Below are positions 34,244-49,300 of a stretch of 64,000 bases of DNA, piece after piece. Position numbers and translations under genes: made by a program. Location of the stretch: positions 19,274,304 through 19,338,303 of the forward strand of contig OZ234496.1 of assembly GCA_965153455.1 (NCBI GenBank), read 5' to 3'. The notes under the pieces were generated by a model. The model saw only the letters and a list, made by a program, of their open reading frames with translations. It was not told the origin of the DNA and searched no databases. Origin of the DNA: Sphagnum compactum. Lineage: Eukaryota > Bryophyta > Sphagnopsida > Sphagnales. The first letter of the stretch is position 1. Each line of letters begins with the position of its first letter.

Positions 34244-34933
34244 CTAACCCCGGCTGGCGATGGATTTTGAAAGGATTCTTGTTCTTGGCAAGTCGTTGTT
34301 TTGAACTCTAGCTCGTTTTGCAGCAGAAAGAGCTTGTTTCTTCACGAAAGGAGCGAGTTCTTCCCAACTTCCCTTGGGAAGCTCCGGAAGGCTCTCTATA
34401 GACTCAGGGAAGTTGAGAGGAATGCTCTTGCCGGTATAGTAGATCCCCACATCGTAAGCTCTTGCAGCTTCCTCTGGAGTTTTGTATGTTCCTAACCAAA
34501 TCTTTCGCTTGTGTGCCGTTGGGCGAATCTCGGTGACCCACTTGTTGAGCTCCGACCTATGACGAACCCCTCTGTATACTTCCTGGTGGAAGTCGGAACC
34601 GGGTTGGTGGTGTCTTTTGCGTTGATGGAGCTCACTGGCAGCAGCTTTCACCCCTGCACCACTCCCTGATCTGTTGTAGGAATTCGATTCTTCCTCCGAC
34701 GTGCCCGTGCTACTCTCTTCCGTTCCACGCTCGTACTCCACCGGCGGCCAATTCAGATCGATCTCATTGTTCTCTAAATCCTTGTGCACTCTCCGGCCGG
34801 TGGTTATCCCGGATGACCCGGTTCTCAAACTCAAGAAGTTTGCGCCCGCGAAGTCATCGTTGTTGATCCTCTCCACTTTCTTCACCTTCTCAACCTTCAC
34901 GCTTTCTAGAAATCCCGGCATGATGTCAGGCAT
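34244..34933 (-). CDS. AP2/ERF transcription factor with EAR-like motif
   Basis: Intronless, 229 residues. There is a single AP2 domain at 120-177: YRGVRHRSELNKWVTEIR, WLGTY, EEAARAYDV and the closing LNFPES. Trp132, Arg137 and Trp146 are of the kind used for GCC/DRE contacts. The second strand reads KWVTEIRPTAHKRKIWLG, with an insertion (SEL) before it compared with canonical DREB/ERF proteins, so assignment to a subgroup is open; Val133 leans towards DREB. Upstream of the domain is DLNWPP (59-64), which fits the EAR repressor consensus DLNxxP. A basic KRKRHH-like stretch (RKRHHQ, 105-110) may be the nuclear signal. A C-terminal helix, PFVKKQALSAAKRA, follows the domain. The likely role is a stress or developmental regulator in the nucleus, possibly a repressor. 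Confidence 0.93.
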   Translation of the reverse strand: MPDIMPGFLESVKVEKVKKVERINNDDFAGANFLSLRTGSSGITTGRRVHKDLENNEIDLNWPPVEYERGTEESSTGTSEEESNSYNRSGSGAGVKAAASELHQRKRHHQPGSDFHQEVYRGVRHRSELNKWVTEIRPTAHKRKIWLGTYKTPEEAARAYDVGIYYTGKSIPLNFPESIESLPELPKGSWEELAPFVKKQALSAAKRARVQNNDLPRTRILSKSIASRG

Positions 34934-35620
34934 GACAAATCAATCTCCGCCTTAACAGTCAGGTTTAAATTCTAGGTGCAAAATTATGCTCGCTACAAAC
35001 AAGCTCTTGCAACAAAATCGCGGTCCTTCACGACTTGTTCCGTGGACAAGCTCTCGTCAAGCTAACTCTCCTGTTCTACTCATCAGCAAAGCTGCATCAC
35101 CAAACCCCTATTTTTTTCGAATTCACCACGGCCCAAACCCTCACACCTCTCTCTCTCTGTGTGCCTGTGTGGATCTGCTACAAACTCGTTAAGAGCTTCG
35201 GCCCTCCACAACTTCTTGCTTCCTCCCTTGAAAACTCCTTGCACAGAATTCAACTTCCCACACTCTTTCTCCCACAGATCTTACCCGCCAAAACACCTTT
35301 CACAAAAGCTCCACCACCACCACCACTCTCACACGCACACACACAAACTCTGTTCCTTGCTCTTCCTCTCGATACACATATAATCTATATTGAGGGGGAG
35401 AGAGATATATCTCACTCTAGCTTCTTCACCTTTACGCAATCAAAACTGTCCCAGCACTCAATCAAGCACCCCACGCAACAACTCTCTCTCTCTCCTTCTC
35501 TCTCGCGTCTCTTTCTCTCTTCAGAAACTAAACACAAACGCCGTCTCTTTTCTCTTCAGAAACTGAACACCAACGCCAGGTACCGCAAGGGGACTCTCAC
35601 TGTCGGTTACAGATGATCTT
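34934..35620 (-). promoter_or_regulatory. 5' UTR / promoter of the ERF gene
   Basis: On the minus strand this is purine-rich, with GAGA runs (plus-strand CTCTCT at 35143-35158 and 35484-35520), common in plant 5' leaders. TATA-like TATATTG/TATAAT sequence occurs at 35377-35390. ORFs on the plus strand (35035-35616) read through CT-rich sequence and are not convincing. Confidence 0.45.
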
Positions 35621-36180
35621 GGTTGCACACCGAATAATGTCGGCAACCCAGTAAGTACTATATACAAGGCGTAAGGATCGATCCCAGAAGAGACTCCGGA
35701 TCAATCACGCCATCTTCGTTGCCCAAAACACACGGTTTCGCGGTTGGCGGTGGCCGACGGACTTGACCGATCTAGAGCGTTCCTTGCCTCGTCTTCGTCT
35801 CGTAGACGTGCACTTCCCGAAGGCCAGCAACCGGCCGGGTTGAACGTTGAAGGTAGTAGGTATGTAGAATAGGTAGGTATGTAGGATAGGTTATGGGATA
35901 GGTAGGTAAGCGTTTCTAGGTAGGGTTAGCAGTGCCAGCTAGCGGCAGAGTGGCGAGGGCGGCACCGGCATGATGATGGAAGCAGCGCACGAAGCTGCGA
36001 CTTGTAGTCTCATTGGTCCACTTGTGCGGTAAGCGGTGTGCCGCCTGGACCGCGTAGGAAGCTGGCGCTCATTAAAAGTTTTTACGCCTACTTACTTCCT
36101 GCTACTGACAAGTTACTTACCACCTGGCGGTAAACTCTTCATCCTACTCTAAAGCGCCCCGATCGCCACCGACGCCATGA
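35590..36180. other. Unexplained GC-rich island
   Basis: About 590 bases, much GC-richer than the AT-rich DNA to its right, which begins abruptly at 36180. It contains AAGGATCGATCCC (35673-35685), a GTAGGTATGTAGGATAGGT-type short repeat at 35852-35912, and many CpGs. No ORF of note. It could be a TE remnant (a TRIM or LTR fragment) or a promoter of an unseen transcript. Confidence 0.4.
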
Positions 36181-38922
36181 AAACAAATTGCGAAATTAGA
36201 ATGAATAATTTTTTTAAAAAAAGAAACAAGGAGAAAATCTAAGGAAGTGTTTTTTAATTTTAAAAAATGGTAGACCCCATGATCCCCCGCACCCCCCGCC
36301 CCCACCCCCAAAAGAAACTAGTTGTGTTTGACCTATACATGCATGTCTATTATCTTAGGGCAAAAATAAATTTTTATAACATAAAAACAACAACAGTACA
36401 ATCAAATTAATTAATTAAAATTTAATTTCATTATGATTTTTGTTACTAAATCTTCATCAAAGCCTTATTGAAGTTCTTAAAAATATTATCAAATTATTTA
36501 AAAACATTTATATCTCAAAATTGAAATTTAGATTAAAAAATTTTATTTTATTTTAAAATTGATGTTTTTATTTTAATCAATTCTTGCATAATCTTTCAAA
36601 TCGGGAATTTCATTTTAATAATATTTTTAAAAATTGAAGCTAATTATTTTGTATGTTTATCAAACAAATTTCATTTTAAGAATTAATTTTTTACATTGCA
36701 TGGTGGGTGATATGAAACCTGGCGATACAAAAAAGGCAAATGATAACCCTAAAAAATAAAAATGATGTAGAGGCATAATTAAATCAGTTACCCAACATTC
36801 ATATTTTGAAAAGAAACCCAACAAGTAGATGAGTAGATTTCAAAACAACCCATCAATTGGAAGGGTGCACACAAAATCTATGCATAAGTGATTAGAGTTG
36901 CTCCCTATATTTCATAAAGACATTTCATTTTTGACGTGCGCTATTTCTTTTTCTCACAATGCTACCCGACACTACCCCCCTACCCACGTCATTGGACAAA
37001 AAATATGTGGACCAGGGTTGGGACTGCGGTGGGCAGTTTTTTTTAATTTTTAATAATTTTTTAATAAGCGGTGCTTGATGTCTTAAAGAGGGCAACCAAT
37101 CCTAAGCGCAAACCAAACGTGCAGAAACGGGGGATAAGGGGGGGAAAAGTTTTTTACAATAGTTGTTATTTTTTCACTATGAAAACAATAAAGTCGTTGC
37201 AAAATGGTAAGTCATGGCTACTCCAAATGCAATCAATGTGTTTCACAATGTGGCATTTTGGGGAATGAAAAGGGACCAGGCCACCCAGAGGGTTTTCGTC
37301 CATTATACCACACGCATACCACGTGTTACATCAAGGTTCATCCAATGAATATCGTGGTGAGTACGTGAAGAGTACGTGGTTTTTATCGACATATGACACC
37401 AAAGGCAGAATCTCTTACAAAGTCATTTATTATGAACTTGTGATATTACGGTACTACAGAACGGGCTGCCCCTGTCAGATTATGTATGGCAACCCTTGGG
37501 CGGGCAGGCAATGCCTAGTGAAACCTGAGCACCAGTGGGCAGATTCCTTTGCAGAATCTGCCCACCTTGTCGATTCTGCAAAGGTGTGTGCATGTTCAGC
37601 ACCAGAATGAGGCTCTAATTAAAATTGGCAAAATACACCATTGGTATTATTTATGCACTGACAATTTATTTATTTTTTAAATTTCTGTTTCGTCTCGACC
37701 TGCCCACTTTAGAATTATTTACCGAACATAGGTCACAAGTATGTTAGGCCTGCCTTACTTTCACCATGAACAAGTGGTTTCTAGAGTGGCATATGAAGGG
37801 TCTTCATGTGCCTCAGAAAAGGCATATCTTGTTGCCCATGTCTTCATGGATTTACTCCATATAATCTTGTATATCCTTTATAGGCTATAAGGATAGTGTG
37901 GATGGTGAATTTGAGTCCAGGATACTACATATGCATTCATAGATTTGCTTATCCAAGTGAATAAGGAGTGGATCATATAAATGGCTACAAATATTATCAG
38001 TTGGATGTGCATTTTTCTATCCTTTTCTTATATTTACTTTGCCCATATATATATATGAAGTGTGCCATAGCCTTCCTGACATTGTGGTCAACTTATATTT
38101 TGGAAATTACGAAACTACAAACTCTCATTTACTTTGGCAGTTTTGACAAATCAAGTGGGGTCACAACTAATGTAGCATTATCATGTGATGTGGTCATGAG
38201 ATTCAACAAACCATCATGATCAGGGTTTGTTTTTTCAATATGTGAGGTCGGTGAGCTGCAATCATCTACAAGAGGACTTGGCCAAATTTGGTTACAAGCC
38301 AAACTAGAAAGTAGAAAGTTTCAGGCTATAACCTATAGCTAGTCTAAATGTGGTGAATTCAATTAACCTTCTTCAACATATGGTGACTATGGGCTTATTT
38401 TTCCCAAAAACAAAAATATTCCTTTGTATGACCCCCTCTTTTTTTTAGGTCCCAAGTGATGAAAATTAGCCACCACAAAAAATGCTTGATCATGATGATC
38501 ACACAACTATTGGGTAAGCCACTATGTGATGTGATTTAATTTTAGTTTTGAAAGAGGATTGTTAATTAACCACTAATATCACCATTTTATCATATTAAAA
38601 CAACCAAACAAAGAGACCCATCCATTATGACACACGGTAATCATTTTCGCCACAAAATTATGAAATTTATATATCATCTATTCCATGGTCTTAATTGTGC
38701 CGTGTTTGTATGTGCGAATGCAAATATCTGTGTATCTTTTGTGTTTGGATTCCATCATATTATACAGAAAATACACAAGGGTGATCCTTCCCCCAATTAT
38801 TTATCATACAATAATCTGTATAGTTTTTCATCCCCCCACCACCCACACCATCCTTCCACATTTTTGTTCTCCCTTCCTCCCTCAAGGATCGAAAAGCAGC
38901 TTCAACAAAAACCGTTCGGAGT

Positions 38923-39085
38923 GTCAAACACTCACTAAAAAGCCATGAAGTGGGCAAAACCAGTTCGTGTCTGAATGGAATGAACAAGTGAAGTTAAAAA
39001 AGTTTGTGTTGGAGTCGTGGAAGAGTCAAACACTCACTAAAGAAACGAAGGAGACAAACCAGTTTGTGTCTGAATGGAATGGGGC
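38923..39085 (+). repeat. Two-copy tandem repeat, ~102-bp period
   Basis: GTCAAACACTCACTAAA ... CCAGTTCGTGTCTGAATGGA recurs after 102 bases (39025). The second copy is partly diverged. Confidence 0.7.
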
Positions 39086-39168
39086 CAAACAAATCAAGAT
39101 AAATAAAACCGCTCAACAAGTTTGAATGCAACCCAATAGGTCAAGGTTGACAATTGATAAACAAGCAT

Positions 39169-39184
39169 GTGTGTGTGTGTGTGT
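39169..39184 (+). repeat. (GT)n microsatellite
   Basis: An uninterrupted GT run of about 14-16 bases. Confidence 0.7.
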
Positions 39185-39261
39185 ATGTATGAAGGTCGTG
39201 ACCTAGATGGTTTCAAGTTGACTTGGTTGAATGTCTAAATTGCCCCTCCAATAGAGTTGCA

Positions 39262-39407
39262 ACTTGGAAGAAAATTGTTCCCATTAGAGTCACTTGGAAC
39301 TAGTCTATGGTTTGCAAGATAGTCTGCAACTTGGACTTGGAAGAAAATTGTTCCCATTAGAGTCACTTGGAACTAGTCTATGGTTTGAAAGATAGTCTGC
39401 AACTTGA
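39262..39407 (+). repeat. Two-copy tandem repeat, 73-bp unit
   Basis: ACTTGGAAGAAAATTGTTCC ... GATAGTCTGCA occurs twice in direct succession with one or two differences. Confidence 0.85.
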
Positions 39408-42125
39408 ACGCTTCAACAACTGTTGCAATTGTGTTTTTCAACCATGTGGTGCCTTGGTTTGACAAACTTCATGTGCAGGATCTTCACTAGTTTTGTACCT
39501 GATTTCCAATCCCGCATTTGTGGAGTTAATTAACAATTTTATCAAGTTATCAAGGAATCTTGGTCTGTGATTAGTTGTGAGTAATTGGACGATTTTGTTT
39601 GATCATACATAAATTCTATTCTTGGTGGATTTTTTTTCAATTTTTTAAAATTTTACAAATAAAAGTCACTATGTTTTGCTGAAAAAACATAATTTCCAGT
39701 AAAATAACATGTTTATTCCAGTTTTTCCTAAATTGGTCTTTTTTTGCAAATTATCAAAATTTTGCCTCAAAACTATACTACTGCCACACATATGACGGTT
39801 TTATTTTACAATTTTGTGTTGTAGCTGAGCTAGTGTTTTTTTGGGGGCAAATTTTCAATAATTTTCAGAAATTTTTTTTTAACAGAATATTCTGTCACAA
39901 GTTCCCTTCTTTCAAAAAGAGAGTAAAAAAAATTCAACATTTATTTTTAAAATTGCCAAAAATAATAACAATTGCCTACAATGTGAAAGGGTGCTTAAGA
40001 TTTTCTAATTTCATATTTTGAATATTTTCAAATGTGGCTAAATATGATTATGGATGATCATTTCTTGAGCAACATCAGAAAATTGGAAAAAAAAACTGAG
40101 CCAAGCTAGCAATCATCCACAAAAAAGATTTTGTCAAATTTGGCTATAGACTAGATGTGAAAGTAGAAAATTTTAACAATCCTTTTATATTTTGGCTACT
40201 TGTTGGAACTTGTGACAGAAATCTGGCATTAAAAGAAGTTCAAAACTGGAAAATTAACGCCATTTTCTTCAGAAAATTCCTTTGAATGTGTAGAAATCAT
40301 ATTTTTTCAGATAAGAAAATGAAAAATTCACCAGAAAAAAACCACCTACAGATACCCATACTAAATCTCAAGACTAAGATAGATGACTCCAATCTTCAAA
40401 TCCTTTAATCATCTCAACAACCATTTTCACGACAACCAATTGCATTTTAATTATCACCAATTGGGTAATGGATCTTATTATTTTAACATACTTGTTGAAA
40501 TGATCAAAATTTAATGCATGATCTAAAAATTAAAAAATAGTTGCACAAGTATCAATAGGCTATATGGCTATAGAAAAAAATTTATAAAAAAAAAATTATA
40601 TTGAAAATATTTACTCCAAGATTTTGACATAAATTTTCAAGGTGTGGTTCTAATGAGATGCTTTTGGCCTTAAGTAGCCCAATTCAAACCATTGGCGACA
40701 CTCATTATGTAAACCTTGCTAAAGGGAGATAAGTTAAATGTAGGGACAAGTTTTGGCTACCTATAAAATGGTAATGATCAATTATTAAGTACCAAAATAA
40801 TACCTAGCAAGTTACTAATTTGAGCATTGCCTTAATAATATCCAAATCCTGATTTTCATCAATCTCTCTTGTATCTACAATCAAAAAATCAACAAAGATT
40901 ATATAGCACTTGGGTTGTTGCAAAATTATTTTTGTGCCTCATATTCTTTAATTTAAACATTATTAAACATGTTTAGCATCAACACACAACATGAGGTATA
41001 TAATGTATGATGCAAAATTGCTTTATTGATATTTTATTCTATTATAGCCAACATTGTAAAGGGATTCACTTTGCCCTACCCTTTTAGGCTTCTTTTTGAA
41101 GAGAGATAAAAATCTAGTTTCGAGTAGGCTAGCAATTCCAAACTTCCTTCACAAATTTTTATAAACTTATTGAGATCAAGGAAAAGGGGTGAGGGGGTCG
41201 GTGGGGAGGTGGGTGGGGGGGGGGGCACCGACTTTGAATTGTCTAGAGTTGAGGCATGCACCCACCACATAGACCAAACCAGTAACATATATTGCACAAA
41301 AACGGCATTGGATGAGAAGGAAAGGAATTTGTAAAGTTCTTTGTTTCTATGGTATAAACCTCCGAAAGCCAACAACTTGTAGACCAAGCTCACCTCCATC
41401 CATGCCACTCCTTCGATAATTTCCAACTGAAACCAACAAGAAGCCCTGTAAGGTGTAGGCAAAGTTGGACGGGTGTTGGGGGCATAGGTGAGGGTTCTCT
41501 TGGTTCCCAAGACATGAACCCCTTTTGTCAAAAAAATATAAAACTTTACCAAAAAAATCTATGTGCGACCCTATATATATATGTAAGAATTAGCTCTTGT
41601 TGAAGATTATCAATCAATGTGTGTTTGATAACTATCTCCTTTTTTAATCTTGAAGAAACGTTGAATTGTTGGTCAAGCATAGTGTATGCCATCAAACATA
41701 CTAAATGCTGACACCATTTGTGACACCTCTTTGAAAATGAGGCTAGAAAAGTCTGCAAAGTTGAACCTGAACAAGTTGTTTGGTTTTGTAAAGTCTTCTT
41801 CTACATCTTCTATCAAAATTTTATGTATGTATGAAAGTATAGCGACTTTGGTTTGTGTAAAATTGTTTAGCAATTGATACGTGGCACAGTTTGACAAATT
41901 GTTGCAAACTTACTTTTTCAAAACTGCAAATCAAGTTTGTAGGTATCTGAGAGGCGCAATTTTGTGTATGTGAAAAAGCACTAGTTTAGCCTTCATCTAT
42001 GTGTTTAGGAAAATTGAGTTCATTAGAAAACCATAGAACAAACATAATTTGTTGTAGATTTTTGAAATATCTGCAAGTCGAGTGTTGTATGAGAATCTGA
42101 GAGAAGAGATCTCTGAGAAATCAGA

Positions 42126-42151
42126 TCTCTCTCTCTCTCTCTCTCTCTCTG
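42126..42151 (+). repeat. (CT)n microsatellite
   Basis: About 12-13 uninterrupted CT units. Confidence 0.85.
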
Positions 42152-43213
42152 TTGCACCAAAAACAATTTAGAATTATGCTCCGCAGCAGGAACGTTTCAA
42201 TCAATTTCAACAGAACTCCATCGACAAAAGAATCCCCCCAAGGGCTGGATTGTTATGTCTGTTCTCTCTTGCACTGTACAAAAGAATGGAGATTTCAAGC
42301 TGCTGGACGGTAGAGTTATTAGTTAGAAAGTTTTAAAAGGATGTAAATGAAATATTAGAGTGTATTGTACATAATAATCTGATCTTTCATGTTTCTGAGT
42401 TGCACACATTTCACAGATCCTTGTTCCTTTTTCCTCCTTTCCCATAGAGGATTCAGCAATCTGTGAACTAGAGAGGCAGATGATGTCAATCGTGCAGATG
42501 CTGCTGCTGATGAATTCCAGTTCATATTATCCACCACATAGGACTAACTGTTCAGCTCGTGAACAGGCCAACATTTGGATTTTCCAAAAGATTTCTGGGT
42601 GTATATACCTAGCTGCTTTTGAAAGCACATGTTTTTAGTTGCTTTCCATAAGCTGCCAAAAGATTGCTAGGTCTATTAATGTCTGCCTTGCTGATTTTAC
42701 CAACACATGTTTGTTGTTCATTTTGTAAAATATACCATCAAAGATGAATGCAGTTTGTTGTTGATTCTACTTTGGTCCCATGAAGGACTCTTGGATTGGG
42801 GATTTTGAGTTACTATATTAGTAAAGGAAAAGAGAAATAATGGATTTCCACCAAGCAGAGAGCTGCAATGCCAGAGACTACTGTGACCAGTTGTGAGTTT
42901 CTCACTGTGCAAGAAGCATGTTTGGGTACTCCAGAAGTTTCTGCAGACTTCTTTCATTTACCAATAGTTGGCTTGAATGCCATTCCCAACACGTGGATGG
43001 ATTAGTAGAGATTCTGTCCTTTCTCAGAATTGCACAAGTGAAGGTCAAAGGCCCAACCCAAATTTTGAGAGAGCCAGAGAGAGGACTGCTGCATCTGTCC
43101 AGTAAAACTCAATGCTCAAAATCTTATTAGGGCCTACTTAAGATGTTTTGTCCCAAATTTCATGAGGCTTGGTGGAAGTCATTCTTACGAAATTGTGCAG
43201 AGCACTATTTCTT

Positions 43214-46334
<3,121 letters not shown>

Positions 46335-46991
46335 TTGGAAATCGCTGCAGCTCCTCCAATTCTTTCCCTCCTCTATGATAATGCAATCCAAGCTTCACCA
46401 GCTCCCACTCCACATCTTCACTCTCACAAAACTTCAAGGATTCATTGCGCAGTCTTACAAGAGATAGCAAGATCAAAGCACAAAGCATGCCACAAGCTTC
46501 CCGTCAATCCAAGCTTCCCGATCCTCCACCGCGGGCGAATAGCGAACCTAGACGCATCATACTTCTTCCCGATCATCCACAGGGTGCGCACCTGGACGCA
46601 TTCGAGTCCTGGGGCAACACTTTTGCGAGATTTCCGACGGCCGTCTTCCAAGGCAGAAGCCCTAACTAAATCCTCTCTTGTCAGCTCCGAAACTTCGCTA
46701 CAAAATCCTTCTCTCATCAGACTTTGGATCAAAGCTATGCTCCACCACATCTACCATCTCTCTCTCGGGAAAGATATAGTCATTATTTATGCCGGCAATT
46801 GTCGTCGAGGGTTGATTCTGAACTATTGCTGTTCTGGAAGAAGTCGGATGCAGGAATTCCTAGTGCTCTTCAAGTGAGCAAGAATCGAAGGATCCTAGGG
46901 CGACGTAATTGTTCTAGAGCAGTTGGAGCATGATGTGGACTTGGTGGTAATCGGCGCAAAAGCTTTGTAGAGAATCTGATAGACTCGTGAG
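46335..46991. promoter_or_regulatory. Shared divergent promoter region, PLPBP / RbfA-like
   Basis: 657 bp separate the two start codons. The ORFs inside (for example 46335-46877 on plus) show no domain. Both 5' UTRs and probably both promoters must lie here. Confidence 0.6.
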
Positions 46992-47313
46992 ATGATGAAG
47001 GCAGTGGTGGAAGCTGGTATCCGGAGATTGCTGCAACGCTCCTCAAACTCGTGCAGTGGAGTGCACGAATTGCGAGCGTTGAAGAACTGGTACTCATCAC
47101 GGTCTTCTTCATCGGCAAGAAGACCTTCCAGACAACCAACAGCATCAAACCGGAATAGTAGTAAGACTGGCGCTGCATCCATCAGGCAGCAGAGAGTGGC
47201 GTCGGAGATAAGAGCCGTGGTTGCCATGGCTTTGCAGCAGGGAGCTTGCAATGCCGCTCTGCTTGCCAGATGCGGGTTTGAAATTCAAGAGGTTCGTGTG
47301 TACGCTGTGTGTG

Positions 47314-47344
<31 letters not shown>

Positions 47345-47696
47345 TCTTGTGTTGCTCCAATCAAGTTTGTGCATGACGGAGCGAGTTCACATGGATTTCC
47401 CAGTGTGGTTTAGGAGAAAGAGAGGATTGACAGTGCTTGGATTTTGTTGTATGTGACAGGTGAAGATGAGCGGAGATTTGAGAAAAGCATTTGTGCTCTG
47501 GCGAGCAATGCCTGGGATGCAGAGAACAGTAGAAAAGGAGATCAATGCAGCAGGCAAGCAGATGCGCTCTATGGTATTTGAGCAACTATCTATGCCTTTC
47601 TCTCCAGCAATTGTGTTTTGTGAAGACAAACCTAATCTTCGAGCTCAAGCAATTGAGGAGGTTCTCTCAAGACTGGATGAGGAGGAAGATAAGTGA
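46992..47696 (+). CDS. RbfA-like ribosome-binding factor, organellar (two exons)
   Basis: Exons 46992-47291 and 47460-47696 (intron GTTCGT...GACAG, 168 bp) give 178 residues. Residues 1-55 are rich in Arg and Ser with almost no acid (GIRRLLQRSSNS, WYSSRSSSSARRPSR) and look like a mitochondrial or plastid presequence. From about 68, RQQRVASEIRAVVAMAL matches the first helix of RbfA; VKMSGDLRKAFVLWRA across the intron matches the V.vSpDLr.A.Vy strand. VEKEINAAGKQMRSMVFEQL and SPAIVFCED match the last helix and strand, followed by IEEVLSRLDEEED. The KH-type fold of RbfA helps mature the small ribosomal subunit 3' end of 16S-type rRNA. The intron holds a (GT)n run right after the donor. Organelle (mitochondrion or plastid) is not decided by sequence. 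Confidence 0.85.
47321..47344 (+). repeat. (GT)n microsatellite in the RbfA-like intron
   Basis: About 12 GT units, beginning about 30 bases after the donor site at 47292. The neighbouring GT-rich sequence from 47292 on extends it imperfectly. Confidence 0.85.
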
Positions 47697-49300
47697 TTAT
47701 TGACATGTTGTGCATCATATAGCAAACTGCTCAACAGACTTTCCCAAGCAAGCACACTTGCATTGTGGAGAAACACATGTGCAAGCAAGTGAGCAAGAGA
47801 GATGCAAATACTCTATTGCAGCTGTTTCTTGTTTGTGTTGACGTTGCAACCACCAACAGCAAGCTCAAAACGAAACTCAGCTTGTACACTCACAAGCTTG
47901 TTATTGCAGACTGATTGAGGATACTGATGACCTTTTCTTGTCTCTCTCAATGGCTACCCAACATCATGACTTAATCTTGATTGCATGTGAAGCAACAGAC
48001 ATTTTGTGAAGATACAACAGATTTGCTTCCATTTCTTCCTGTTGCTTTCTCAGATCCAACAAAGTAGATGCAGCAGACAGTGCTTGCATAGGTGCCACAT
48101 ATGTTACATCTGCTATGAGTGACAAAATTATGTCCATGCAATGGACATCTTGCTCATGAGCAAGACAGGCTGCAAAACACACCCATCTTCAGCTACTAAA
48201 GATGCTGGTTGATTCAATGTCCAAAGTACAATGAAGCTTCAGACATTCAAGATTGTGGAGGTATGATCTTCAATGCGAGGTCCTGGAGTTGTTTGCTCTC
48301 AAACCTGTCTGACAGCTCCATGAAATGCTTCTTGGTCCCAGCTTCACTTCATCACTGCCTTATGTGATCTTCCAATTTGTACCTGACCTCCATGATATTG
48401 GCAGTCAGATTCCGAACAGAAATCCTCATTGTCACAATCCACCTCTCAGGTACCCTCCTGGTCAGTAAGTTCTTCCCCTTCTTCTTCCAGTGCTGTGGAC
48501 CTCACTTGACGACCTACAAAGGCTTGTCTTTGATTGCCTTGATTAAGGTACCAGAAAATTCTTTGTGCTCCTGTAAGTACCTCTTTGTGTTATCCTTCAA
48601 ATTAGCAACATTCTGCTACTCATAGGAGTACTATGAACCTGAAAGTTTCAAATGATGATGCTTTGCACCCAGGTCCAAGATTTCACCTTCATATGAAATA
48701 CAGTTTGCCAAACTCAATGCCAAACTCTGCTGTCTTGAAAGGAGATGAAATTGTGTTCTTCACTACTTTGACAATGACCTTTCATCACTTTCTACCACAT
48801 GATTCAACTACCCAGGTTGAGACTCTCTGTCTTGTTCTTGCCTTTGCCAACTCTTGCCTGCAAACCCCATTAGGCAGACTCCCTTGAGAACATTTGAATC
48901 TGAGTATTCTTGCACTGAAGTCTTGCTTCGACTGTCAAATGCGAAGACACACAAAAGGAGAGAAAAGATAGAACACACATGTTTCTTTGTGCCTGTGCTG
49001 AAACCAGTGACACTGCCGGTGAAGAATGCAGGTCTGCAGGCAGCCACAGCATCCTGGCAAGCAAGCAAGTCCCTAACACTTCAGTCCAGAGACACACATG
49101 TGGGGAAGGAGAGAGAATCAGGAGAGACACACAATCCTCCCCATCACTGCAAACCATTTCCAACTTGTCCAGAGCTTGTGCATGATATTGAGATATGTAA
49201 GCATCTGCACATGCAGTACACACAGTTGTACCAAAGATTGGATTGAGACTTTCATTTGCTTACTTGCTTGTTCCTCAGGGATTAGTAATTGGCACCAGAG
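47697..49300. other. Intergenic stretch
   Basis: 3' UTR of the RbfA-like gene, then unassigned sequence. The ORFs on both strands at 48800-49250 overlap each other and have no domain. Confidence 0.5.

Larger units (their letters stand above)
36181..43213. other. AT-rich gene desert with repeats
   Basis: No supported gene. Low-complexity A/T sequence occurs at 36360-36700 and 39600-40620. The ORF at 41076-41552 on the minus strand (158 codons) includes a Pro run from a C-rich tract and shows no domain. Separate repeats are listed individually. The end nearest 43213 should be the 3' UTR of PLPBP. Confidence 0.5.

Noticed and set aside
35035-35616. 193-codon plus-strand ORF upstream of the ERF gene
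   Set aside because: Reads CT-rich sequence (Ser/Leu/His/Pro-rich) that is better explained as the purine-rich 5' UTR of the minus-strand ERF gene.
41076-41552. 158-codon minus-strand ORF with a Pro run
   Set aside because: Contains a C-rich homopolymer-like tract; no recognisable domain, no neighbour or splice support.
46335-46877. 180-codon plus-strand ORF between PLPBP and the RbfA-like gene
   Set aside because: No domain, overlaps other ORFs of both strands and lies where both 5' UTRs must be.
47145-47364. Thr/His repeat ORFs on the minus strand
   Set aside because: Translation of the (GT)n microsatellite in the RbfA-like intron.
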